This document shows positions 48,235 to 62,072 of a stretch of 64,000 nucleotides of DNA, piece by piece. Origin of the DNA: Nectonema munidae. Its lineage: Eukaryota; Nematomorpha; Nectonematoida; Nectonematidae. Each line of letters begins with the position of its first letter. The stretch's first letter is position 1. The notes beneath the pieces were generated by a model. It did not search any database, was not told the origin of the DNA, and was given only the letters and a program-made list of their open reading frames with translations. Location of the stretch: positions 85,001 to 149,000 of the forward strand of contig JAUIRK010000799.1 in NCBI GenBank assembly GCA_030549495.1, read 5' to 3'. Position numbers and translations under genes: made by a program.

Positions 48235-51200
48235 GGTGTTCTCTCTATTTTTGGTGGGTAGCGTGGGATTTACTGCTCGATTCGCAAAGCTAAAGAAGCA
48301 TACACAAGGATTGATCAAAAAATGTTTTGAAGGCTTCGAAGATGCTCAAAAGGCGCTGTATTTTCAAGTGCAAGTCAATGTATGTATATGGGCAGTGATA
48401 AGTAATGAGTACAATGAGTTTGTACAAAGTATATATGCACGTATGTATTGTATATTCTACTCTCAACTTATAAAAACGCCTATCATAAGAAGTATAGAAG
48501 TATTGACCTGGTGTTTCCTTCTATACTTCTTACTTGGAAAAGAAGATGTTATCTTTCTTTGTATATGCATATGACACATACCTCTTCGCATAGTCAAACA
48601 CCTAAGTCAGTGTAAATACACAAAACCGCTCTTCATATTATCCCTCCCTACATATATACATTATATACAACACATATACAAAAACTGCTATACATTTTTT
48701 AGTGTAGGTGAGATGGTTCACATATTTGTGTACGAAGGTGAGTTTATAAAAGCTTCTAGCCCTTCGATCGCCGCACAATACATATATCAGTCAAAAATAA
48801 TGCTTGATTTGATTGCACACTTTTTACAACTCATATTTGATTGGCTAATACTTCTTCGTATTTTTCAAAAAAGTTTATATGAGGATAGAGGCTAAATAAA
48901 TTTTTTGCTTTTTGAATTTTTGAAAGAACTCGTTAAAGTTCAAAAGGTTAAAGCAGGAAATGCTATTATAAGAAATTTATATAAATATGAATCTCCTAAT
49001 ATGAGATGTCGAAAATATCTTCTCAATAAATTTGGAGGAATTAACAATTCTTTTCATTTCTTCTTTCCTGAACTCGTCTAGCATGGAAAAAATATAGCAT
49101 TCGTTGCCAATTATCATACTATTTTATTTATTCGTTTTTTACCATATAAATGTAGTTTTTAAGTGGCAATAATAAAGAAATATGGCAAAAAATGGTCTCT
49201 TTGTGTAGTACTTTCCAAGAATTTGAAATCTATGTTGGTCTGTGAATTTAATAAATTTCAGAAATGTTATTATCACCTTATCAGCACAAAACGTGCATAA
49301 TATTCTTTCGAAAGGAACATTTACTTTTGAAATAATTCCAGAATATTTCTTGGTCTAAGACGAAAACTAACAAATACTTAATTAAAAAAGGATAATTAAC
49401 TTTACGCGATTGTACGTGGAAAAATGGAAAAAAGTTATATTACCTTTACTCATGGCTTCTCTAACATTAAACATTTTTTTCGAAAGATAGGAAAAGAAAA
49501 TCCATGCAAGAGAAAAAATATCCAATATTTACACCTTGAAATGACTCACATCATATAAAAATCGTTAATCTGACCACCTGAACAAAAGTAATTTGAAATT
49601 TTACGATAACGACAACTTCACCAGTAAGAGATAGTGATATTGATTTTTTTTCTCTCAGAGTTCGAGAGAGAGAGAGACACAGACAGCGAGAGGATAAAGT
49701 GCATGAAATGGGATTACCCGTTTACAATGGACACGTTTTTTAAAGAAAGCTAACATTTCAATGAAGATGGTAGATTAGAATTCCGAAGTTCTCAAACTTA
49801 TCAATCATTCCGATATCTCCTTTTCACAGGAAAAAATTAATCGTTGATGCAAATTACTCAATTTAGGAATCACCATGTCGGAGTATCTTAAAAGTAAATA
49901 ATAATTAAAAAAATGTTTAATTAATTCAGACTTAAAAATATTTTAAACTCCTCGTACTAGAAGTATTTTATTTATTTGAAAATTAGAGTAAGTGATTGAA
50001 AATCGGTAAGTTTATTTATTTTTTATATTAAAATACATACATTTCGAGTTCAATTTTCTTGTGAGGTTTCCAAAAAATTTAACAACTTTAAAACAGCAGA
50101 AAACATCACCCGTTTGTAATTTTGAATTTCACTATACAACAGAGCAATGCTTGCCTACATAATTTCTCTGGGTGCCTCAAAAAATGTTCATGTTATGTAG
50201 CGCCGGCTACTCTACCCTCATTTTAAACATTAAATTATTCCAACTAGCACATTATTCTAAGTAAAATGCAAATCACATGAATGTCGTCTATTTTATATGC
50301 AAAAATGCCCTGAAAGCTGTTATGTTTTTTCCTATAAAAACAAAGAAGAAAGAAAGAAATTTATTTGCAAATTTTAAGTCAAAAAAAATAGAAAAAAATT
50401 GCAAACTTTTAAATAATATATTAAAGGTAGTTGAGACAAGGGGAAAATATATATATATAAAAAAACCATATGTGTTTGCCTCATAAAAATTTTGTGTGAT
50501 GCAGGAGTACAGGATCACAATGACACAAAAGTTTTACGTCATGATCCTTCAAATCATTACCCGACATTTTAAGCGCATAAACCCTGAAATTTAAATTCTT
50601 TTACTCACCTTCAAAAATTGAATTCATTGTTATTATACAGTATATGCTTTAGTTTTGCGTAGCCCAAATTTTATGTACTCATCAAATAGATCAACAATCA
50701 CGTCACAAATAGTTGTACTTTCTTTAATGTTACGAGAAGAAGAAGAAGAAGAAGAAGTTTATTTATTTAGAGGTATGTGAGATACGCAAAAAGCGAGAAA
50801 ACTTTTTTACAATAATTTTGTTTATTCGCGTTTATGAATGCAACGTGTGCAGAAGGTTTAACTATATAAGGTAAGCGATGGCACGATTAACGTGAATCAG
50901 AAATCTCAAGAATCCAATGGGGAAAATTTACTGCCGTTTTGGATTTTTTGATTTTGATTCCTGAAAAAGGATAAGTGCTCTGAAAGATTAAATAAGCTTG
51001 TCTGATGAGCAATTAATTAAAATCTAAAAGTTTTCAAATGAAACTTACCTTCTTCAATTTACCAAAAAATCGATGCTTATTAATTATAATTTCTAAGTTG
51101 TTTTAAGTTAGCCAAACAGGGTTTCATGCTAAAATTAAAATTCTTACCATGCTAATTTGATAAATTTGCATTCAATTCTTCCTATCTATCAACGACTACA

Positions 51201-51486
51201 CAATACCATAGGTACCTCCTACCCATACGTACCAGTTTTTCCTTTTAATTTAACCTCATTCATAAGAGTAACTCGAACAACAAAAGCGTATTTCATAAAA
51301 ATTCAATTGAAAAAGTTACTTGATTTTCCTCACCATGAAGAAAATTTTTTAAATCAAAGAAGAATCGGAATGGGCCTTTTATGGGAATCGACATCTTTTA
51401 CACAATCGTTCAGTACAGCAGGTAATATAAAAGTTCCACTGCAACATCAATTCTACCTATTTAATCTCTAATTTAATGTCTTGATC
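48235..51486. other. 5' flank of couch potato-like gene; no other gene seen
   Basis: GC-richer DNA at about 48235-48560 is probably 5' untranslated or promoter sequence. The plus-strand frame 48233-48574 is an antisense shadow. (AGA)n at about 50730-50757 and GA repeats near 49665 are present. The rest is featureless. Confidence 0.5.
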
Positions 51487-51487
51487 C

Positions 51488-51660
51488 ACTGGCAGATCCA
51501 GAGAGGGGGGGCACCTGGGCCTAGACGATCTCTATGAAGAATGACTTCAGAAATTCCCCTTACTGATTTTGTTCTTTCCTAAAGCATCAAGATTTGTATG
51601 GTAGTATTTTACTAGTATTTTTAAAGCCCCCCCTATGATCAATTTCTGGATCCACCACTG
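51488..51660 (+). mobile_element. hAT-type MITE, copy of 16509-16680
   Basis: Ends ACTGGCAGATCC and GGATCCACCACTG. The flanks CTTGATCC and CTTGATTC differ at one position. The body shares CAGAAATTCCCCTTACTGAT with the other copy. Confidence 0.85.
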
Positions 51661-54600
51661 CTTGATTCATTTTTTATTAAAAAAATATTGATTAAATTTA
51701 TCATTATTGATTTTAAATATACACATATTAATATATAAATATAATATATTATTTTTGATTATATACACATTCAAAAAAAATATAAATAGTTGAAGAAAGG
51801 AGAGTAAATTTTCTTAGTCAAGCTTTTCAACTCAAATCTAATTAGAGTAATTAGTTATCATTTTACTTAGTTAACTGATAAAATTTTACATAAAAATATA
51901 ACTTTGATAACTTTTTTATTTTACCCAAGTTCTTCTTTTTTTCCTTCAGGTTCAATAAAAATTAAATATAGATAAGGATGGACTTAAAATAAAAAAGGAC
52001 AATGAAAAAGTGAAAATGCGAAAAAAAAAGGACGAAATTAAGGCTAATAAAGACAAATTAGTAAAAAAAAAACAAATAACAGAAAATAAGAGGGAAAAGG
52101 AAGAAATTAAAGTAAAAATGATATATGTTGCACTTGTACTAAATATTCTCTCAAAAAATTCAAAGCGCGAGGATAGCTTGTGTTTGGGTGACAAAATATA
52201 ATATTGGGTCTATGCAATTGATTAAAAAAAGGGATAAATGATTATGGAAATTTATTATTACGACTAAAATCAAAAAGAAATTTAACAAAAAGTGATATTT
52301 CACATTCAAGGTCACATTTCCTTCAATTGACATTTTGTTTATTTATGTTTGTTTAATTTTCTAAAAAAAAATGGCCATGTCTTATATAAGAAGGTGGTTC
52401 GTATTTTTTATTATTTTTTCTAAAAAATTGACCATGGCCTATATTAGAAGGATAGCTTGTATTATGAGAAACACGGGGTATTCAATAATTTCATAGAGAT
52501 TCGTGATGTGCTACTCTGAGGGAAAAAGTCAAAAGGATTTACTTGCCAGCGTTTCAATTTGAAGGGAGAGAGAGAGAGTTGGAGAATACAAGAAGGTATT
52601 CGTAGAAAGTAGCTGGAAGTTATAATGAACGAACCGTTTAATTAATGCCAAGATGAGGTATTTAAAATCTTCATTTATATACCATTTATGTGTGTGTGTG
52701 TGTATGCATAGGTGGTTGTTTGTACTTCACATTTGATATTGAGTCAGCAGTCAATGTATTCAAAATCAAGAGCTTTGCCTTGAAAGCCTTGGTTCGGCTA
52801 AATTGGCGATTGCCTTGTTTTTCTCTCATTTGCTTGTTCATGGGAAAAGCAAGACTTCTCGAAAACACAAACACTCAACAGCATTCAGAGAAAATCGAAG
52901 TCTTTGACTCGCGCATTCAAAATGTTTATTTAAGCCTGGGAGGCAGGATGTTTGAATTTCTTTATGCAAACACACAAGTAGATTGATTTCGCAAGTGAAG
53001 AAAATGTGAGATTGGGAAAAACAAATATCGGCCAATTAAAAAAGGCGTCACAGTGCCCTGACATCATACCTCGGTTGAAGTGACACAGAGCGATGGATGG
53101 GGCCATAGCATCGTTGTCCTTTCCAATTTTTGAGCAAATCAGTGTACAAGTCAATCAAACCCAGCAGGGTTGTACTTCATATCTGAAAGATGATTATATG
53201 TGTGAACATTCCTAGTGTATTACGAGTAATAGTCTAGATAGGCATTCATTCTCAATGCCTTCTTCTTTTGAATATTGAGAAAAATGCACTTTAGGAAGAA
53301 TGTTTTAAAATCGCCTAAGTGAATATTTTCTTCTAGATTCTACGGCAAACTGACGTTCTACTAATTTCAAACAATTTTTATTACGATTTAATTATAAAAA
53401 TTGTAATGCTCCAAAATATAAAATTGAGATCCACGTTTTACTGTAAACATTTGAAGTTGTTGTTTTCATTACTAACTCTCTTATATGAGATAAGTCATTT
53501 TTTTCCTATCTTTATGCATATATTATATTCTTCAAATAGGAGAAAAAAGGCTGAATCAAGAAAAGTGCTTTCACTGACATAAATTCACATTCCTATTTGA
53601 ATACAATAAAATTTTGACAATTTCACTATTTAAAGGCTAATAAGATTATTTTGACATTTGATTAAAGTTATTGACAGTAAGTCTTTGACTCTTTGATCTG
53701 ATTGGATAAAAAATGTGAATAATTTTTTCTTTTTAACGAATCAAATTACGCTAAAATCCAACCAATATATTATAAGTATTTCTTGAATAAATTAATTTTT
53801 ATTTATTAAAATGTTATTCAAAAGTAAGGAAAGACTTTCCATGCATTATCATGAGATCCAAGAAATTTTAACAAACTCTACTTGATGTGAAGCTTGGGTT
53901 ATCTTCTTATCATATCGATTTTCTACATTCTTAAATTTAGACTGAACACGTTGTTGATTTTCATAGTTCGGAAATCAATAACGTTAATGATTACCATATT
54001 TGAAATACTTTTTGAAGTTTCAATCAAACACACAAAATTAAACAAACACAACAAAACTCACAAACAAAATAATTTCTATTGACAATATATGCAGAAATGA
54101 TTAATTTTTATGCACAGGGGCAGAGGTTTGGGTAATAAAAGTTTTGATAGATGTAGCAAAATATTTTGAAAGATTACATGAAACAATCTACGTCACGTTT
54201 TAAATACAGTAGTGTTCATTTCACAAGATTAGATAATGATAATAATAATAATAATGATGATAATGGGCATTACAACTGTTGCAACGTGTTTTATCTCCCT
54301 ATTAAAATGCATACAAAAAGTTAGGGAAATTTTCATTTTGGGTAAAATAGTAATTCAGATTTTAGTGAGTTAATGATTTTTGTCGATTGAGGCAAGTGCT
54401 CGTATTAGCGAATTCGGGTAAGAGATTCCATTCTCACAGTACTCTAGTTCTCTAGTACACACTGCAGACTCAACTTCAGTCTCAACGTATAACAAAATGA
54501 TTCATGTTGAATTTATCTTGAATCAACTTCAAGATCAGAAGTTTAATTTTATTCCACATCGACTTACAGGCCAAAAAATACGCTAAGGCCTATTATCAAA

Positions 54601-54873
54601 TTTTGGGAAGAACAGATTAATTCATTATCAAAATCAGAATGTTCAAAGAGAGATATGAAAACCTTATCTTTTTTATCCACAGTTTCCTTTTATTATTGGT
54701 CCCATTTTAGTTCTATTTTATCTTTCTTCATATCTAAATAATTTTCTCTCAATTCTTTTTGCCCATTTTCAATATTATTTGTTTTCCTACTTTTAAATAT
54801 TTTTTTAATTCTATTTTGACTTTTTTTCAATTTTAAATGATCTTTTTTCAATTCTATTTTTATCTTTCTAAAA

Positions 54874-54904
<31 letters not shown>

Positions 54905-56158
54905 AATTTATTTGAACTAATATAAAATTACATCAAAAAAAACATGGCATAAACATGAAATTCAAATACACATTACAAAGAAAGTTGGATAAAGTCTCTG
55001 CTGTATTGATGAAATTCAAAAGGCCAATGGGCCGCTTCAATGAATAAACATCAAGAGAACAAAAAAATGTTAAAATAAATAAATATATATATATATATAT
55101 AAAACAGAAGATTAAATCATATGTGTTTCTAAAATACAAAAATATAATAGAAAAAAAACAATTTAGAAATAAAAAAGATGATTTAGAATTGAAAAAAGAT
55201 CATTTATAAACCGAAAAAATACAAAGTAGAACTAAAATTCGTATTCATCACTTACAGTTTCTCATCTCTTAGCGTTTGTATTAAATATGCGTCTAAAAAA
55301 TACTGAAAAGTATTTTCAGTAAAAAAATTTCTTTAGAAGGTAGTGTTTATCAGCAAAATTTTTATAAGCGTATATTCCTTATCAAACCTGAAAGGATAAT
55401 AAGACTATTTTACGAACAATTTCTATCAGCTAGAAGAAATCTTTACTTGTTTTAATAGTTTAAGCTAAGGGGAAGTAAGTCAAACAACATACTAGTGATA
55501 AAAAGTGAGTTCTTTTGACATAAATTTATTTGTATATCGATAAAATCGTTTTTGCCAACACATATAATAAACAATAATCCCAAGATATAATATTTTTAAA
55601 AATAACGAAACTTTTTTTAGTTCCTTAGATAACATAATTTCGATTTACATGATGAAGATAAATAAATAGTTCCCTTCGAAAAATCAAATGCCTCAAGCTC
55701 GACTCCTCTCTTTCAGGCAATTTATCGAGTAATTCAAACTGTGAAGTTGGTGAATTTTGATTGACAAGTCATCATTTGAAATGCTTGTCCCAAAGTTAAA
55801 GTATTGAATGGCTGGGTTTGAGAATTTAGCTTGCGATGATTAGAATTAAAACAAAAATTTTGAAAACGTTATTTATGTATGCATTTTAAATTTTCTCCTA
55901 CGTCAAGTTTTGTCATTCTTTTACCTTCGGACAAAAAGACTTTTGCAAGTGAAAGTATTTCAAGGAGACTAAATTTATTTATAAAAAAGACCAGAATAGT
56001 GAAAAAAAATGGAAGATTCCATTCATATATACTATGCAAGCAAAACTTGACCTTAGTTTTTCGTTGAATAAGAAGGATATGTTTCAAAAGAAGGATTTTT
56101 TACAAATAATCATATTTAGAGTTGTGATATTCCCCTCACCCTTCAATTTCACAAAAGA
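51661..56158. other. No supported gene; simple repeats only
   Basis: GA-repeat near 52568, (TG)n near 52688, (AAT)n near 54238 and (GAA)n at 54880-54906. GC-richer DNA at about 52560-53180 has short frames without recognisable domains. Confidence 0.5.
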
Positions 56159-56266
56159 AACGCCGACAAAAGTCTTCCAGCGCACGTTGTAGAATCTCCC
56201 TCTTTGAACGCCTTCAAAAAAAGTCTCGATATTCACTGGAAAGACAAGATTTTAAGTTTTTATTAG
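56159..56266 (+). mobile_element. LINE 3' end (CR1/L2-like tail)
   Basis: NADKSLPAHVVESPSLNAFK then KSLDIHWKDKILSFY and a stop. Same C-terminal pattern as at 40140 but a different copy. Confidence 0.8.
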
Positions 56267-56574
56267 CCTCAACTTCCCTCCCCCCAAGAAACCATTTACT
56301 CATCAGTTACATATTTAAATCAACGTATTTCAACCTTCACTTGATGCGAAATCAACAAGCTTACTACCAGCTTCACTTTTGCTCAATAAATTATGTTATG
56401 ACCTCTATGTTATCTTTTATTAAAATATACGAATATGTTAACATGTCAATTCTCAGTTTGTTGACATGCAAATATTTCAGTGCAGTGTCCGATGTTTAAA
56501 AATCGCCATTTTTTGTTTGATTAGTTACGGAATATATTCGTTGATTAAATTCAATGAAATTAAAGGAGTGCCTT

Positions 56575-56675
56575 CATTGGTGCAATTGCACCGCAGAAAA
56601 GAAGGCTTGATGCTGATTCGAGCCCAAGATCTTGTCGTATAGAAGCCAACCTTACTCATTGCCTCCGCATTAAAT
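56575..56675 (-). mobile_element. SINE family B copy
   Basis: Minus strand: ATCTTGGGCTCGAATC (box B) then CATCAAGCCTTCTTTT and TGCAATTGCACC, related to 25394-25560. Confidence 0.7.
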
Positions 56676-56679
56676 AAAA

Positions 56680-59030
56680 ATTAATCCTAATAAAAACAGA
56701 TTTGTATATACATTTCATCTTGAACATTCTGGATATCACATTCAAGTTTCCATTATTCCGAGATTTTTTCTGAAAGTTTATTATTCGAATTCACAAAATT
56801 TTGAAATTTTTGATTTATTTATTATTACAATCTCAATAAATAAAAAATAGTGATAAAACAATGCAATTATAATATATAACAAGTATGTCATTAAGATTTC
56901 AATGTATGGAACTTGATTATGAATTAAGATTTCATAAAGGTGAAGAACTTATTGAATAATATGTCTTTCTCATTTACACTATATCAGGATGGTCTATATA
57001 TATTGGAAATTGCTATATCTTTCATTTAGGAAGAAACTATGATTGAGAAAACTTCAGAACTACAATATACATCTTCATTTCTAACTATATCCAAAGTTTG
57101 ATAAAGACAAAATAATAACAAGGTTTTGAAAAAAACTTATATGAGCTAAATTAATAATAATAATTTTATTTTTGAACGAAAAAAAGCAAGTTTCTTTGTA
57201 TGTTCATAATTGTAAAAAAAGGGAACAAATTACTGAATATAATATGGGAAAAAATTCGCTATGAAACCCTTGACTTTCAACAATATAATAGAGCAGACAT
57301 TATGAAAACAATGAAATATTCAAGGAGAATCAATAGTAGATACAAAAAAACCTTTATAAATTTCTATAAACAGAAGATGTATGTAACATATGGTAGAGAA
57401 ATAATTTGCAAAGAGAGAACAATATTGAAGGAAATCAGTTGATTTTCTTGCTTGATTCAAAATAAATATTCAAAAATTAAAATATATTAAGATCATTGAA
57501 GCATATCTATCAGTCCAGCCAGCATATTATATGTAGAGTAATGGCAAACTTTTTGCAGAACTCATGAAGAAATGCTTGTAATGTTTAGCACAATCTTTAC
57601 AGTTCCAACGTAGCTCCATTGAAAAATACTTTTCCAAAACTTCAAGAAATCCATCTTAAATTTTTTGGCAGACGTAACAAAACCATTCCTTATAATTTTT
57701 ACTTTCGCAGAGAGAGCAATAGAATGCATAGTTTTATTTTACTTCTTTGTTTTCATGTTTTAATAAAAAACATATATTTTAAAGCAAAATTTTCTCAAAA
57801 GAAGAATTTAACTAAAAAATAAATATTTCAAATATCTAATTTATTTCAAAAAAAAAAAAATTCGCCATTTTAAATTAGAGCTGAAAAATACACATACGTT
57901 AAGATGTTGGTTGGTTGGTTGGAATTGACTGTAAGATGATAAACCTTTTTTTCTTCTTCTTACATATAACTCAACCTGTTATTATATTTTTTCTTTTTGT
58001 TTGTTAAATATTTTTGAATAATATTACTCGAAAAAAAATTATTGAATGTTTTTTAAAATTGATTTGTGAACTCTAAACGCATTTCTCAGTTTTTTTAAAC
58101 AAGAAAGACAAAAAGAACTTAAAATAACTATTTTATTTTAAAAAAGAATTTGAACAGTATATTTATTTTCTATTTTTCTTTTGATGCTAAATTATTTAGT
58201 ATTTTTGTTATAGAATTTAATATTTGACAATTTTAAATTTTGTTATATATTCATTTTATAATAAATAATTATAATGGTGTTCATTTTATAATAAATAATA
58301 ATAAGACATCGGTTATTAGTAATTCTTAAAATTCACAGGGTATTAACAAAGTGAAATACGACATATATGGAGTGACAACGATGCGTTACTTTTCATATTA
58401 AATTCGTCATTTTTCATTTTGATTGATTGATTGATTGATTGACGCAGCTTGTAAAATCTTTTTCATTTTAAATTCGTTTTTTTTAATTTATAAAAAATAA
58501 ATATTTAAAAAAATTTTCATATATATATTATTTTTATTTGAAAGAGAACGAAATTAGAGTGAAAATGTTATATATATATAAGTAAATAAAATGCATCAAC
58601 AAAGATTTAATAATCATAAATTGCCCATTTTAGCTTCAAATTTCCTTGGAAATAAATTCTGTTAGGAGAAAGGTCCAGCCATTTGAAAATATGCATACAC
58701 AATAGTATCTTTAATTTTAACATTAAATTGCTTTCTGGACGCCTCTCTAACAAAGTCAAAAATTATATTTTAAATGGCCAGACAAAAGCTTTGCAGGCAT
58801 CACTACAACCAGTGCAAGGCCACGGCAATTCGCTAAATATCAAAATCTAATAGAAATTTCTAAAAATGCACAAAGAAAAGAACATCGGAAAATGACTGCA
58901 CTTATACTTTTACTATAAAATCATGAGAACAACAATAATAAATAATTAACATATTCACATTTATTTTGAAAAAAAATATTCCAAAAAACTTCATGGATGC
59001 CATAGGCGGATTTAGAGGAGGGCGGAGCCG
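56680..59030. other. No supported gene
   Basis: AT-rich; contains (GATT)n near 58423-58440. Short open frames carry no recognisable motif. Confidence 0.5.
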
Positions 59031-59037
59031 ACGTACG

Positions 59038-59051
59038 CCCCCCCCCCCCCC
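59038..59051. repeat. C14 homopolymer next to MITE-like fragment
   Basis: A run of 14 C follows GGCGGATTTAGAGGAGGGCG, which resembles the hAT MITE end at 16509. Confidence 0.7.
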
Positions 59052-59169
59052 AAATTAAATGAGACCTGTTACAAAAAAAATAAAAAAACATTTGCAAAAT
59101 GTCTTTGACTTTCATTTAATACATAATGCTTTGGTTAAACTATTAATCATATACAGAGTTATTAACATA

Positions 59170-59350
59170 TATACAAAAGTGTTGTGTTCGATTCTCGATG
59201 CACTCCAAATATAATTTCTTGTTGTTTAATCTTAAAATAGAATTTCTTGTTGTTTAATTGATGCCACCCGGTTGAGGTTAGGAAGGGCATCCGATCAAGA
59301 AATGCAACACGGTCCAAATAAAAAGTCCCAAAAATTTGCGTGTGTGAGGC
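59170..59350 (+). mobile_element. SINE-like element with GGAAGGGCATCC motif
   Basis: A box B-like GTTCGATTCTCG at about 59187 is followed by an internal duplication of AATTTCTTGTTGTTTAAT. Then GGTTAGGAAGGGCATCCGAT appears, a tail motif I associate with several invertebrate SINEs. Confidence 0.6.
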
Positions 59351-60061
59351 ATGTCTTACTCTGGGGATTCTAGGACAAAGGACGTTAAACGAAACTTTAA
59401 TCGGAGATGTCATTTGAATACTAAACATTCTTGTGTTAATACTGTAAAGTACCTTAATTTCGCGAGAACAAAATTCTGGGAATAAACGTTCGGAAACAAA
59501 TTCTCGTGGGAATTTAACTTCCCCAATAAACATTTCTAAGATTTTAGATATTTAACCTAAAAAATTTTGAATTTTTACTTTTTGATCACTTAAATCGAAA
59601 TTACAGTGACTTTTAATTTTATGTATCAAAGATTTAAATGTCATAAAAAATTTTATACGCAAAAAAACTTGAAACTCTGGAAATTAATTCGCGGAATATA
59701 ATTTCGCGATATTTTTGTGTCTACGGAATTAAACGACTCGGGTCGTCTAAACGAAAAAACCCAATATTTTACTAACCATACTTGTTTAATTAAAGCGGTT
59801 TAATAAATAAAAAAGTGTATTCCCATTATTCCTTCAAACTGAAAATAAAAGGCTAATAATAACAATATATAGAATTTTTAATGCTTTAAGTTTGGTTTAG
59901 TAATGGATCTCGTAGTTAAAATGAATAGATATGTTAGGACCGTTTCTCGCTTCGCCTCTAGAGACTATAAATATAGTTAAACAAATGACCATATATCAGC
60001 ACTCTGTGCTTTAAGAAAAGTATCCAATAAAGGGTAAAGTTAGTATATATTAATTTTGAAA

Positions 60062-60099
60062 ATTACTTTCCAGAAAAGTATTACACTGTTGTGAAATTT
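60062..60099 (+). repeat. 38-bp exact repeat, copy 1
   Basis: ATTACTTTCCAGAAAAGTAT onward is identical to 62446-62483 for 38 bp. Confidence 0.85.
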
Positions 60100-60149
60100 C
60101 TCAAAAATTGGGCCATCATTAGCGGAACTTGATATTAAAGAACGAAACT

Positions 60150-60850
60150 TACATACGCTCCTGCAGAATGATTGATTAAGGGAAATGCGGTTTTGTTGAC
60201 TGAGCAAATACTTTTTTGACTACTTCTCAACTCTATGCATCATTCCTTCTTGTTTTGTGGAAAGTGGTGGAGGGAGAATGAAAAGAAAAGATTTTCTTCA
60301 CACTAAAACATATAATGTGTGTGAGTGTGGGTAGGAATGCTAAACCGTCTTTTACACTAATAGAGCTGCATCCACGTTATACTGCTTTGTCTTGGCTCGA
60401 GATAATGATAGCTTTTGCTACTACAATGACTTGAATTATGTGTCTCCACTCTCTACCTATACGATTACTTTGAAGGAGGCAAGAAATTATTCTTTCATTT
60501 TGTTCCCCCGTGTGCGTAAACGCTTGCCCACAAAGCACTTCCATATCCACACTCCACAATTAATAGAAGGAATAGAGGAGAAGCACTCTCATATGCAGCG
60601 ACTCTATTCCATAGATTCAGCATATAGAGAATCATATATGCATATATATAGGTTGATTGCAACTTATGAAAAATAGGAAAGCTCTAGCTGGCTCTAAGCT
60701 CATTATTGAGTAATAACTTGTGCAAACTGCGCGTTCTTTTCGTTCAACTTCTGTCTGCTGCTGTGAATGCGAAGAAAAGAGTGTGCGATGGTGTCTATCT
60801 GCATCTTCCTCTAAGCCACGTGAAAAGACTTTTATGATATGTGAAAATTA
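60150..60850. promoter_or_regulatory. GC-richer island without a gene, possible regulatory DNA
   Basis: Both strands have 60-94-residue frames but no domain. Composition differs from the flanks. It could be a distal promoter or enhancer of the couch potato-like gene; evidence is weak. Confidence 0.2.
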
Positions 60851-61134
60851 ATTGTTGTTACTGGAATTAAATTTAGTAGTTGGTTTAATCCAATTGAATA
60901 ATAATAATTCGCTATTTTGCGTAAATGCAAAATTAGGCTAGAAATAAAGTGCGCCATTATTCTTATGACGGATGCCACACCATCCATTGTATTCACTGAA
61001 TTCTAACTTTTAACACTCCACTCCTATGGGTTAAAACAATAAGGCGCGGACCTGTGCTTGTGGCCAAAACTCTTTAAAGTTGATAAGCGTGAAGATGCTT
61101 ATTTTCAAAACTAGAGTTCTATGAACAAGGTTAA

Positions 61135-61265
61135 CCCATTTAAGACCAATCAAAGCAGACGATATCTAAAAAAAACGCAGACGATTTATATTCAAAGTCA
61201 TTGAAAAAAGCAGACGAAGATGAAATTACTTATGTTCCTAAATAGGAACATTGGTCGTAAATGGG
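61135..61265 (+). mobile_element. TTAA-type MITE, subfamily 1
   Basis: Intact ends CCCATTTAAGACC and GGTCGTAAATGGG, with TTAA at 61131-61134 and 61266-61269. Very close to 13093-13219. Confidence 0.92.
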
Positions 61266-61989
61266 TTAAAATGGAATATAATCTAGAAATTGATCGTTTG
61301 CATCAAAAAGATCTGTATCGTTGTAATTCGTTTGAAATCACTCTGTAATTGAAAGTAATAATATAGCAAGCATTGAACACACATTTGAAGGCAAGTTACA
61401 TAACGTACGAAATAGCAGCATTAGTACAGGGTGAAACAAATAAATGACTTAATTTAGATTACTTTCAATTTCTGCTTTTCATGGAACAAAGGACTTAGTA
61501 TCAAGGACATCAAGTCATTAGTCTATGAGGCAGGAGGAGGAGAGGAAAACAATACTTTAACACGCATCCCTTCTTTCATTATATTTTTATCGGATCCTGG
61601 GCACAAAAACGAAGGACTTTTGTCAAACGGACTATTGGCCTATGCACAATTGGTCAAAAATGCAGTATACGTAGCTACAAGTGTGTCAACCTCGTTATCG
61701 TTCTGCTAAATATGACAAGCAAGTTTTACTTCTTTGAAAGCAATCTGAATTAACTTTGCGTTTTTACAATCGAAATTCTTCAATTGGTTAAGTGCCATTC
61801 TCAACTCCTACATTGAGAGCCAGTCATGCCTAAACGAAAGCGAGGATGTTAATGCCTTGCATCAAAACTCATAGAATCATTGGTCGCAAGTTGTACACGT
61901 AATTTAACCTTTTTCCAGTTTTTATTTCGAGTCAGTGCTACATATATTTACATTTATTCACTATATTAGCGGTGTCATACTATTCACAT

Positions 61990-62072
61990 TGGTTCATTTT
62001 CGGCTAGGTTTCCTTTGGTTAAATGTCCGTTGACCAAATGTCTCTTGGACACATATCCCTGGACCAAATGTA
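61990..62072. repeat. Degenerate tandem of a TGGACCAAATGTC-like unit
   Basis: Four imperfect units: GGTTAAATGTCC, GACCAAATGTCT, GGACACATATCC, GGACCAAATGTA. Confidence 0.6.

Noticed and set aside
48233-48574. Plus-strand 113-residue frame
   Set aside because: Antisense to the first exon and 5' region of the couch potato-like gene; no domain.
51157-51471. 104-residue plus-strand frame
   Set aside because: No recognisable domain, no splice context, and it stops next to a MITE; probably chance.
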